This document shows, in pieces, positions 1 to 5,909 of a stretch of DNA of 13,364 nt. The notes beneath the pieces were generated by a model. That model saw nothing but the letters and a program-made list of their open reading frames with translations, made no database searches and had not been told where the DNA came from. Numbering within the stretch: the first letter of the stretch is position 1; each line of letters begins with the position of its first letter. Made by a program: the position numbers and the translations under genes. Origin of the DNA: Oscillospiraceae bacterium (GTDB taxonomy: Bacteria; Bacillota; Clostridia; Oscillospirales; UBA929); assembly GCA_031258665.1 (NCBI GenBank), contig JAIRML010000093.1, forward strand, positions 1 through 13,364, in the 5' to 3' direction.

Positions 1-1
1 G

Positions 2-214
2 GACAAGGTACTTGAGATGACGATTGAGGAGCTGGACCTGTCTGTGCGCAGCTTCAACTGCCTCAAGCGCGCCGGCATCAACTCCGTGGAGGATCTGGTG
101 GGCAAGACGGAAGCGGACATGATGAAGGTGAGAAATCTTGGCCGCAAGTCGCTGGAGGAAGTCATCAACAAGTTGTCGGTGATGGGCCTGTCGTTGGCCA
201 CCGAGGAGATCTGA
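2..214 (+). CDS. rpoA: RNA polymerase alpha subunit, C-terminal domain (partial, 5' end outside window)
   Basis: The window opens inside this gene; the frame is open from base 2 and ends with TGA at 212-214, giving about 70 C-terminal residues. They match the alpha C-terminal domain: a TIEELDLSVRSFNCLKRAGI segment, then SVEDLVGKT and VRNLGRKSLEEV, the helix-hairpin-helix-like fold that binds UP-element DNA and activators. Alpha forms the dimer that nucleates RNA polymerase assembly. The ATG at base 17 is internal, not the real start, because family homology (DKVLEM) continues upstream of it. The next gene is rplQ, the usual end of the S10/spc/alpha ribosomal operon in Bacillota. Identification is very secure; the partial state is only due to the window edge. 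Confidence 0.97.
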   Translation, partial: DKVLEMTIEELDLSVRSFNCLKRAGINSVEDLVGKTEADMMKVRNLGRKSLEEVINKLSVMGLSLATEEI

Positions 215-355
215 GCCCGGTTGGGGCAACCACACGCGTTTCGAGGGTCTGCCGTGGAGTTTTCGGCGGATAAGACAAAGACGCAAATGACCGCGCAGCC
301 GGCGCCCCCGGAGACCGGGCGGCGAGGATAACCACCCTTGAGGGAGGACGTTACA
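215..355. other. rpoA-rplQ intergenic spacer
   Basis: This spacer of about 140 bases is long for neighbours within one operon. I see no convincing promoter, no terminator with a T-run and no small gene in it. It contains GC-rich stretches that could fold, but nothing specific. It ends with the rplQ ribosome binding site, AGGGAGG at 341-347. Confidence 0.5.
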
Positions 356-691
356 ATGCCGAGAAAATTGGGACGCACCACGGACCAGCGCAGGGCGATG
401 CTGCGCGCGATGGTGACGAATGTGATCGAATACGGGCGGGTCGAGACCACGGTCACCCGGGCGAAGGAAGTGGGCCCCCTTGTGGAGAAGATGATCTCCC
501 TGGGCAAGCAGAACACGCTGGCTTCGCGCCGCGCCGCCCTGGCCTTTATCACGAAGGAGGACGCCGTCAAGAAGCTCTTCGACACGACAGCGCCCGGCTA
601 CGCCGGCCGCGACGGCGGATACACCCGCCTGACCCGCCTGGGCCCCCGCCGCGGCGACGCCGCCGAGATGGCAGTCCTTGAACTCGTCTGA
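356..691 (+). CDS. rplQ: 50S ribosomal protein L17
   Basis: Bacterial L17, a protein of the large ribosomal subunit. The product from ATG 356 is 111 residues, the usual length for the short bacterial form. It starts MPRKLGRTTDQRRAMLR, the family's opening signature, followed by an ETTVTRAKEV segment and an ending TRLTRLGPRRGDAAEMAVLELV that matches the conserved L17 C-terminus. I prefer ATG 356 to the in-frame TTG at 338, because AGGGAGG (341-347) lies about 8 bases before the ATG and downstream of the TTG, and because L17 proteins begin at MPR/MPG. The gene follows rpoA and is closed by a strong terminator, so it is the last gene of the ribosomal protein operon. Confidence 0.97.
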   Translation: MPRKLGRTTDQRRAMLRAMVTNVIEYGRVETTVTRAKEVGPLVEKMISLGKQNTLASRRAALAFITKEDAVKKLFDTTAPGYAGRDGGYTRLTRLGPRRGDAAEMAVLELV

Positions 692-731
692 TACCGGCCC
701 CCGCAGGGCGGACCGACGTGTAAGGGCGGGC

Positions 732-764
732 AAAAAAGGACCCACTGTGGTGGGTCCTTTTTTT
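732..764 (+). terminator. Intrinsic terminator after rplQ
   Basis: Perfect 8-bp GC-rich stem GGACCCAC (738-745) and GTGGGTCC (750-757) with a TGTG loop, preceded by six A and followed by seven T. The A and T tracts extend the stem, so it could work in both directions. It sits about 40 bases after the rplQ stop and ends the ribosomal operon. Confidence 0.93.
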
Positions 765-793
765 GTTGTCGCGAAGCGGCAACAAAAAACAAG
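759..793. repeat. Palindromic element, copy 1 (shared with 9405-9435)
   Basis: An inverted repeat with 14-base arms at 759-772 and 776-789, one mismatch (a G-U type pair) and a GAA loop. It includes the T-run of the rplQ terminator. Its right half, GCGAAGCGGCAA-C-AAAAAACAAG (771-793), recurs with one substitution at 9413-9435. The same short hairpin with the same flank at two unrelated intergenic sites suggests a dispersed extragenic palindrome rather than just another terminator. Confidence 0.6.
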
Positions 794-842
794 GACGCGC
801 GTCCGCGAGGTGCGTGGCAATGTCAACAGAATGATAAATTTT

Positions 843-859
843 TGTAAAATATTTTTACA
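843..859. promoter_or_regulatory. Candidate operator palindrome upstream of the Panacea TA promoter
   Basis: TGTAAAA (843-849), TAT, TTTTACA (853-859) is a perfect 7-3-7 dyad ending 7 bases before the -35 hexamer. The first gene of the operon carries an N-terminal helix-turn-helix, so autoregulation through this site is the simplest reading; that is inference. The same TGTAAA...TTTACA core also forms the centre of hairpins at 5555-5583 and 8442-8470. Confidence 0.5.
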
Positions 860-866
860 CGTGGTA

Positions 867-895
867 TTGATATATTGCCGCAAGTGTGCTACAAT
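867..895 (+). promoter_or_regulatory. Sigma-A-type promoter of the Panacea TA operon
   Basis: -35 TTGATA (867-872), a 17-base spacer, and -10 TACAAT (890-895), with TG at 887-888 giving an extended -10. Transcription should start near 902, leaving a leader of about 25 bases with AAGGAG at 913-918 before ATG 927. Confidence 0.8.
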
Positions 896-926
896 GACCT
901 CATAAAAGAGGGAAGGAGTCACCATC

Positions 927-1637
927 ATGGCCAAGAGCAACATTGAGCAGGCTCGTTTGTCGCGGGGGTATACACAGCAACAGGTGGCCGCCGCCATCGG
1001 CGTTAGCCGCCCCACTTATGCCGGGATTGAGTCTGGGGAGAAAGAATTGACGGTTCGGCAAGCGGAGGTGCTGTCGTCCATGCTACGGATTGGTATGGAT
1101 GACATGTTGGGTGCGCCGGATGGAGCGTCGGTATTTTCCGATGTCGTTGCCTCCACAGAAAAATATAAGCAAATCATTCTGAATTCTCTCAAATACGGCC
1201 GCGGCGAAGACGGTAAGATTACCAAAACAAAACTTGCCAAATTGGTATATCTGGCGGATTTTGTCTGGTACTATCTTCACTCTTCGCCCATGTCCGGCAT
1301 GACATACCGAAAGCTGCCGCGCGGACCGGTCGCGGATGTATTTTTCCGCGCTTTGGACGAACTGGAAGAGGACGGGACGGTCATCCGCGAGTCAAAAGGC
1401 CGAGCGATTCTGTTTTCTCTGATGGAAAGAGAGGCGCCTACTGGTAAGCTGTCGGAGGATGAGCTTGCCCTGATTGAAAAAATCGGCAAGGCGTGGTGGG
1501 GCAAGTCCACCGATGACATTGTGAATTTCACGCACGAACAACTTCCCTGGAAGATTTGCAGAGACGGTGAGGCCATTCCTTACGGTCTGATCACCCAAGA
1601 GGACCCTGAACGCGTCTATGGAACAATTCAATTATAG
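927..1637 (+). CDS. HTH plus Panacea (DUF4065/SocA-like) domain antitoxin
   Basis: A 236-residue protein of two parts. Residues about 5-60 form an XRE-type helix-turn-helix (ARLSRGYTQQQVAAAIGVSR, then IESGEKELTVRQAEVLSSML). Residues about 80-200 match the Panacea domain: KLAKLVYLADFVWYYL, the GMTYRKLPRGPVADVF block, and an ending IVNFTHEQLPWK. Panacea domains are known as promiscuous antitoxin domains that neutralise many unrelated toxins, and the HTH-Panacea fusion usually represses its own operon. The start is ATG 927 with AAGGAG about 8 bases upstream. Its 3' end overlaps the next gene by 20 bases, a typical toxin-antitoxin arrangement. A Panacea protein can also act as a proteolysis adaptor, as SocA does, which cannot be excluded. 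Family assignment is secure; the antitoxin role is inferred from family and context. Confidence 0.85.
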   Translation: MAKSNIEQARLSRGYTQQQVAAAIGVSRPTYAGIESGEKELTVRQAEVLSSMLRIGMDDMLGAPDGASVFSDVVASTEKYKQIILNSLKYGRGEDGKITKTKLAKLVYLADFVWYYLHSSPMSGMTYRKLPRGPVADVFFRALDELEEDGTVIRESKGRAILFSLMEREAPTGKLSEDELALIEKIGKAWWGKSTDDIVNFTHEQLPWKICRDGEAIPYGLITQEDPERVYGTIQL

Positions 1638-2019
1638 CGTAACGTTCGAGCCGTTCACCGAAAGGCATTATGTAAAACGATTCAAAAAAAGATATAATGA
1701 CCAATGGATTGCCACTGAGCGAACCATCGTGGAAGTCTGCAAACGCATAGATAACATGTTGTGGTATGATCGCGCCGATCTCATATCGGTTTTTGACTGT
1801 TATAAATTGGTCAAACTGGACTTTGCTGTCGAGGGTACCCGCGTGTCCCCGAAAACGTCGGGCAATAGGTGCATCCTGTTCGTTGATGAGGACGCGCGGG
1901 CGGTCAGGGTGTTGCTTGTCTACTCAAAGAATGACATCTCCCCGCCAAATGAGACTTCAAAATGGAAAAACATCATTCGAGATGGATATGGAGAGATCGC
2001 CAAGCTATTTGGTTTATAA
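1618..2019 (+). CDS. Putative toxin partner of the Panacea antitoxin (RelE-like)
   Basis: A 133-residue basic protein starting inside the end of the antitoxin gene (20-base overlap), with AAGAGGA at 1597-1603 as a weak ribosome binding site. Visible features are an N-terminal FTERHYVKRFKKRYNDQW segment, a central KLVKLDFAVEGTRVSPKTSGNR stretch (about residues 62-83), then a hydrophobic strand RVLLVYSKNDI and a C-terminal helix. The order helix-helix-strands with a Lys/Arg-rich central region resembles RelE/HigB-type mRNA interferases, but I see no unambiguous catalytic signature, so RelE-like is a fold guess. The assignment as toxin rests mainly on its coupling to the Panacea gene. No terminator follows directly. 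Confidence 0.65.
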   Translation: MEQFNYSVTFEPFTERHYVKRFKKRYNDQWIATERTIVEVCKRIDNMLWYDRADLISVFDCYKLVKLDFAVEGTRVSPKTSGNRCILFVDEDARAVRVLLVYSKNDISPPNETSKWKNIIRDGYGEIAKLFGL

Positions 2020-2191
2020 CCCGGTTGAGCAATGCTGTTCTGAGATTACTTGCAACAACACTTTATGTCCAAAGGGAAATTCCCAGTGCTGATGTTCGGG
2101 ATATAGTCACTTGCGCTCCCCGTTGCGGGGGGAGTGATAACATCGCTTTTCTGAAGTGAAAAATAGAACAGAAGGGGACAGGATACACCCC
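2020..2191. other. Intergenic region between the TA operon and dut
   Basis: About 170 bases without a gene. It contains a hairpin with 6-bp arms CTCCCC (2116-2121) and GGGGAG (2129-2134), which is not followed by a T-run and so is not a convincing terminator. I found no promoter with two good hexamers, so dut may be reached by read-through from the TA operon or by a weak promoter I cannot recognise. Confidence 0.4.
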
Positions 2192-2641
2192 ATGATGAAC
2201 AACACGACTGTCACGGTGAAAAAAGTGCGGCCGGGGGCGCGGGCGCCGGTGTACGCCACGCCGGGGGCAGCCGCGATGGATCTTTGTGCGCTGCTGGAGG
2301 CGCCGGTGGAGATCCCGCCGGGCGGACGGGTGTCTGTCCCCACGGGGTTGGCCATCGCGTTGCCGTCGGAGGCGTACGTGGCGCTGGTCTTTGGGCGCAG
2401 CGGCATGGGGTTTGCCCACGGGGTGACGCTCTCCAACGCGGTGGGCGTGATCGACGCCGATTACCGGGGCGAGATTGCCGTGGGGCTTGTGAACCACGGA
2501 GAAGCGCCCTATACCGTGCGCTCCGGCGACCGCGTCGCGCAGCTCGCCGTGCTCCCGGTCTGCCGCGCGTCCGTCGTCTGGGCCGAAGAACTGCCGCCCA
2601 CCGCGCGCGGCGAGGGCGGGTTCGGCTCCACAGGCCGCTGA
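2192..2641 (+). CDS. dut: dUTP pyrophosphatase (dUTPase)
   Basis: Hydrolyses dUTP to dUMP and pyrophosphate, keeping uracil out of DNA and supplying dUMP for thymidylate synthesis. The 149-residue product has the five motifs of trimeric dUTPases in order: PGAAAMDL (24-31), the FGRSGMG motif (about 68-74), GVIDADYRGEI (about 86-96) with the catalytic Asp, the VRSGDRVAQL motif, and the C-terminal RGEGGFGSTG arm that closes over the substrate. I place the start at ATG 2192 (a second ATG follows at 2195), because ACAGGA at 2177-2182 lies about 9 bases upstream and homology starts just after. The frame is open to an ATG at 2156, but that extension has no family likeness. The gene converges on uvrA with 13 bases between the stops. 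Confidence 0.95.
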   Translation: MMNNTTVTVKKVRPGARAPVYATPGAAAMDLCALLEAPVEIPPGGRVSVPTGLAIALPSEAYVALVFGRSGMGFAHGVTLSNAVGVIDADYRGEIAVGLVNHGEAPYTVRSGDRVAQLAVLPVCRASVVWAEELPPTARGEGGFGSTGR

Positions 2642-2654
2642 TCCAAGCGGGCCC

Positions 2655-5513
2655 TCACAGGTTCAGTTTGGCCCGCAGATAGTGGCCGGTGTAGGACGAC
2701 GCGTGCGCGGCGATCTGCTCGGGGGTGCCGGTGGCGACAACCCGCCCGCCTTCGTCGCCGCCCTCGGGCCCGAGGTCGATGATGTGGTCGGCGGTCTTGA
2801 TGACTTCCAGGTTGTGCTCAATGACGACCACCGTGTTGCCGCCCTCCACCAGGCGGTCCAGCACCTCGATCAGCCGGTGCACATCGGCGATGTGCAGCCC
2901 CGTCGTCGGCTCGTCTAAGATGTAGATCGTACTGCCGGTCGAGCGCCGGGTCAGCTCGCTGGCCAGTTTGACACGCTGCGCCTCGCCGCCCGACAGCGTG
3001 GTCGAAGGCTGCCCCAACCGGAGGTAGCCGAGGCCCACCTCGTTCAGCGTCCGCAGTTTACGGGCGATCTTGGGCACGTTTTCGAAGAAGACCAGCGCCT
3101 CCTCGCAGGTGAGTTCAAGCACGTCGAAGATGTTCTTGCCCTTGTAGCGCACCTCCAGCGTCTCCCGGTTGTAGCGGCGGCCCTTACAGACATCGCAGGG
3201 GACATAGATGTCCGGCAAAAAGTGCATCTCGATCTTCACCAGCCCGTCGCCCGCGCAGGACTCGCAGCGCCCGCCGCGGGTGTTGAACGAAAAACGGCCT
3301 GGGCCGTAGCCGCGCATCTTGGCGTCGGCGGTGGCGGCAAACAACGTGCGGATGTCGCCGAACACGCCGGTATAGGTGGCTGGATTGGAGCGGGGCGTGC
3401 GCCCGATGGGGGATTGATCGATGTCGATGACCTTGTCGAGGTACGCCTCTCCCTCGATGGCGTCGTGCGCGCCCGCGCGGACACGCGCGCCGTTCAAATC
3501 GGCGGCCAGCCGTCGGTACAGGATCTGATTGATCAGAGACGACTTGCCGGAGCCGGATACCCCCGTCACACAGGTGAAGGCGCCAAGCGGGATGTCCACG
3601 TCGATGTGCTGCAGGTTGTTTTCTGCCGCGCCCCGGATCGTCAGCGTGCGCCCGGAGCCCAGGCGGCGCTGTTTCGGTATGGGGATGCTGCGTTTTCCGG
3701 CCAGGTACTGCCCCGTGATGGAATCCTCGCAGGCGCGGATGTCGTCCACCGTGCCGGCGCAGATGATGTGCCCGCCGTGGACGCCGGCGCCCGGGCCGAC
3801 GTCGATGATGTGGTCGGCGGCATACATGGTGTCCTCGTCGTGTTCGACGACGAGGAGGGTGTTGCCCAAGTCGCGCAGGTGCCGCAGTGTGCCCAGCAGC
3901 TTGTCGTTGTCCCGCTGGTGCAGCCCGATGGACGGCTCATCCAAGATGTACAGCACCCCCATCAGTGACGAGCCGATCTGTGTGGCCAGCCGGATGCGCT
4001 GACTCTCGCCGCCGGACAGCGTCCCGGCGTGCCGGGACAGCGTCAGGTACTGGAGCCCCACGCTGATCAGAAAACCGAGGCGTTCCCGGATCTCTTTTAA
4101 AATGCGCTCGGCGATCATGGTCTCTTTTTCCGTCAGCGTCAGCGTGTCCCAAAAGGCCAGCGCCTCGGTGACGGTGCGGCGGGTGTAGTCGGCAATGGAC
4201 AGCCCGCCCACCGTGACGGCGAGACTTTCTTTCTTCAGCCGGCGCCCGTGGCAGTCCGGGCAGGGGACGGACGACATGCAGTCCTCAATCTCCTGTCGGG
4301 CCCAGTCGCTCTGCGTCTCGCGGTAGCGGCGCTCCAGATTGTGCACAAGGCCCTCAAAGACCTGTTGCATGAGGCCCGCGCCGCGCTCCGTGCGGTAGCG
4401 GATCTCCAGCTTTTTCCCCTTGGTGCCGTAGAGCAGCGCGTCCATCGCTTCGGGGGAGAATTTGCGCAGCGGCGTGTGCAGCGTGAAGCCGTAGGCGCGG
4501 CCGAGCGCCGAGTAGTACATGTGGGCGATGGTGCCCTCCTCGGCGTTGCCCCAGCCGGTGGCCTTCACGGCGCCCTGCGCCAATGAGAGCGCGCGGTTCG
4601 GCAAGATGCGGTCCGGGTCCACCTTGAGCTGTTCCCCCAGCCCCGTACAGGTGGGGCCGGCGCCGTAGGGGTTGTTGAAGGAGAACATGCGCGGCGTGAG
4701 CTCCTCAATCGAGACGCCGCAGTCCTCGCAGGCGTAGTTCTGAGAGAACAGCAGCGACTGTTCGGGGGTCGTCACCGCGCCGTCCGCCCCGATCTCCTCG
4801 GGCAGATGAGCCACGACGAGCCCCCCGGCGAGCGCCGCCGCAGTCTCCACCGAGTCGGTGAGCCGCTGGCGCACGCCGCCGCGGATAACCAGACGGTCGA
4901 CAACAATCTCGATCGTGTGTTTTTTGTTTTTCTCCGGCCGGATCTCCTCGCTCAGGTCGTAAAGCTGCCCGTCCACCCGCACGCGCACGTACCCGGAGCG
5001 GCGGGCGTCCTCGAAGACCTTTTGGTACTCGCCCTTCCGCGCCCGCACGACGGGGGCCAGGATCTGCAGGCGCGTACCCTCCCGCAGCGCCATCAATTGG
5101 TCGATGATCTGATCGATGCTCTGCTGACGGATCACCTTCCCGCAGCGGGGGCAGTGCGGCACGCCGATGCGCGCCCAGAGCAGGCGAAGGTAGTCGTAGA
5201 TCTCCGTGACTGTCCCCACCGTGGAACGCGGATTTTTGGAGGTGGTCTTCTGGTCGATGGAGATGGCCGGCGACAGCCCCTCGATGTAGTCCACATCCGG
5301 CTTCTCCATCTGCCCCAGAAATTGGCGAGCGTAAGAGGAGAGAGACTCGATGTAGCGGCGCTGCCCCTCGGCGTAGATGGTGTCGAACGCGAGGGACGAC
5401 TTGCCGGAGCCGGACAGCCCGGTCAGCACGACCAGTTTGTCCCGCGGGATCTCGAGGTCGATGTTCTTTAAATTGTGCTCACGCGCGCCTTTGACAAAGA
5501 TGCTGTTGCGCAT
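2655..5513 (-). CDS. uvrA: UvrABC nucleotide excision repair, subunit A
   Basis: The damage-recognising ATPase of nucleotide excision repair; a dimer loads UvrB on lesions. The 952-residue product is full length. It has two ABC ATPase modules: Walker A GLSGSGKSS at 32-40 and GVSGSGKSS at 651-659, signatures LSGGESQRIRLA (about 499-510) and LSGGEAQRVKLA (about 840-851), and Walker B DEPSIGLH and DEPTTGLH. Zinc modules are CPRC at 121-124, C262/C265/C289, and C750/C753/C773/C776. In the second of these the usual fourth ligand is Gly286 instead of Cys. The start is ATG at 5513, where homology begins (MRNSIFVKGAREHNLKNI), with a GGAAGGGA-type site about 8 bases upstream; the in-frame extension to 5612 runs through the leader hairpin and is not coding. 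It is probably LexA-controlled from the promoter at 5667-5695. Confidence 0.97.
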   Translation of the reverse strand: MRNSIFVKGAREHNLKNIDLEIPRDKLVVLTGLSGSGKSSLAFDTIYAEGQRRYIESLSSYARQFLGQMEKPDVDYIEGLSPAISIDQKTTSKNPRSTVGTVTEIYDYLRLLWARIGVPHCPRCGKVIRQQSIDQIIDQLMALREGTRLQILAPVVRARKGEYQKVFEDARRSGYVRVRVDGQLYDLSEEIRPEKNKKHTIEIVVDRLVIRGGVRQRLTDSVETAAALAGGLVVAHLPEEIGADGAVTTPEQSLLFSQNYACEDCGVSIEELTPRMFSFNNPYGAGPTCTGLGEQLKVDPDRILPNRALSLAQGAVKATGWGNAEEGTIAHMYYSALGRAYGFTLHTPLRKFSPEAMDALLYGTKGKKLEIRYRTERGAGLMQQVFEGLVHNLERRYRETQSDWARQEIEDCMSSVPCPDCHGRRLKKESLAVTVGGLSIADYTRRTVTEALAFWDTLTLTEKETMIAERILKEIRERLGFLISVGLQYLTLSRHAGTLSGGESQRIRLATQIGSSLMGVLYILDEPSIGLHQRDNDKLLGTLRHLRDLGNTLLVVEHDEDTMYAADHIIDVGPGAGVHGGHIICAGTVDDIRACEDSITGQYLAGKRSIPIPKQRRLGSGRTLTIRGAAENNLQHIDVDIPLGAFTCVTGVSGSGKSSLINQILYRRLAADLNGARVRAGAHDAIEGEAYLDKVIDIDQSPIGRTPRSNPATYTGVFGDIRTLFAATADAKMRGYGPGRFSFNTRGGRCESCAGDGLVKIEMHFLPDIYVPCDVCKGRRYNRETLEVRYKGKNIFDVLELTCEEALVFFENVPKIARKLRTLNEVGLGYLRLGQPSTTLSGGEAQRVKLASELTRRSTGSTIYILDEPTTGLHIADVHRLIEVLDRLVEGGNTVVVIEHNLEVIKTADHIIDLGPEGGDEGGRVVATGTPEQIAAHASSYTGHYLRAKLNL

Positions 5514-5554
5514 ACCGCTGTCCCTTCCCCGCGGCGCCGCCCCAATGTGTCGGA

Positions 5555-5583
5555 CCAAAACTGTAAATATTTTACAATTTTGG
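5555..5583 (-). promoter_or_regulatory. Leader hairpin of uvrA (AT-rich, 13-bp arms)
   Basis: Arms 5555-5567 and 5571-5583 pair around a TAT loop. On the minus strand, which is transcribed for uvrA, all 13 pairs form, one of them as G-U; on the plus strand that position would be a C-A clash. This strand bias favours an RNA structure in the uvrA leader. It has no T-run, so it is not a terminator. The sister hairpin at 8442-8470 keeps the pairing with different bases. Confidence 0.65.
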
Positions 5584-5610
5584 TGGGAGCGGGCGCCCGA
5601 TGAAACAATC

Positions 5611-5645
5611 AAAAAACCTGCCGCGCGGTTCGGCCGCGCGGCAGG
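5611..5645 (-). terminator. Intrinsic terminator inside the uvrA leader (putative attenuator)
   Basis: On the minus strand an 11-12-bp GC stem (5634-5645 pairing with 5617-5628, loop of 5) is followed at once by six T (A-run 5611-5616). It begins only about 15 bases after the predicted start site of the uvrA promoter and lies before the gene. It would end most transcripts at about 50 bases unless read through, or it could serve an upstream minus-strand gene that is no longer complete. It is conserved in the second repeat copy. Confidence 0.75.
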
Positions 5646-5666
5646 GTCCCTTCCGACCTCTCAACC

Positions 5667-5695
5667 ATTATAAGGCGGAACAAATGTTCCGTCAA
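5667..5695 (-). promoter_or_regulatory. uvrA promoter (TTGACG-17-TATAAT)
   Basis: On the minus strand, -35 TTGACG (5690-5695), a 17-base spacer and a perfect -10 TATAAT (5667-5672). Predicted start site near 5660, giving a leader of about 147 bases to the uvrA ATG at 5513. A LexA-like palindrome fills the spacer. The same promoter is repeated at 8554-8582. Confidence 0.85.
5677..5690. promoter_or_regulatory. LexA (SOS) box in the uvrA promoter
   Basis: GGAACAAATGTTCC, extended to CGGAACA-AA-TGTTCCG at 5676-5691, a perfect dyad with the GAAC-N4-GTTC core of the Gram-positive LexA/DinR box. It lies between -35 and -10, where a bound repressor would block RNA polymerase. uvrA is a classical SOS gene in Bacillota, which supports the reading. 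LexA itself is not in the window. Confidence 0.8.
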
Positions 5696-5814
5696 GCCCA
5701 GAGGGGAAAATTATCGCCAAACACGTCAGGCGAAGACGCGCCAACCATAAAAATGACGCCAACGGCAACCGTAGCGCCAACAAAAAAGAGCAAATACCAA
5801 CGAGCTTTTTGCAC
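5692..5814 (-). CDS. Possible small membrane protein or gene remnant upstream of uvrA
   Basis: A 40-codon frame on the minus strand, GTG at 5812-5814 to TGA at 5692-5694. It has a basic start (VQKAR), a hydrophobic segment of about 21 residues (WYLLFFVGATVAVGVIFMVGA) and a polar tail ending FPLWA. The frame stays open further upstream through the DUF3990 promoter, so this may be the 3' end of a longer, now broken gene. There is no good ribosome binding site at the GTG. In repeat copy 2 only the last 25 or so residues are conserved, with some substitutions. The stop codon overlaps the uvrA -35 box. Possible but unproven. Confidence 0.3.
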   Translation of the reverse strand: MQKARWYLLFFVGATVAVGVIFMVGASSPDVFGDNFPLWA

Positions 5815-5854
5815 ATTTTTTGGAGCTTTTGTGAAAGATATTGGGAAAAGACCC

Positions 5855-5883
5855 TTGACAAAGTATCGTTGTAACGATATAAT
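5855..5883 (+). promoter_or_regulatory. Consensus promoter of the DUF3990/HTH pair with operator palindrome in the spacer
   Basis: Perfect -35 TTGACA (5855-5860), a 17-base spacer and perfect -10 TATAAT (5878-5883). The spacer contains the dyad TATCGTT-GT-AACGATA (5864-5879), whose right arm overlaps the -10. A promoter this strong would need repression, and the helix-turn-helix protein encoded two genes along is the obvious candidate repressor. Confidence 0.9.
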
Positions 5884-5909
5884 GTTGTCTGCGCAGGAGG
5901 GTGGTCATC

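Larger units (their letters stand above)
5524..5766 (-). repeat. uvrA control region, copy 1 of a 243-bp direct repeat
   Basis: This stretch matches 8411-8653 in the same orientation at about 90% identity by eye, with two compensating single-base gaps. Read on the minus strand it holds, in order, the 3' end of a small open frame, a promoter with a LexA-like palindrome, an intrinsic terminator hairpin, a second AT-rich hairpin, and the CG-rich run leading into the uvrA ribosome binding site. Nearly all of the 396 bases between uvrA and the next gene are accounted for by this repeat and by the divergent promoter at 5855-5883. Confidence 0.9.

Noticed and set aside
2116..2134. Hairpin between the Panacea operon and dut as a terminator
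   Set aside because: The 6-bp stem has no T-run after it on either strand, so termination is not supported.
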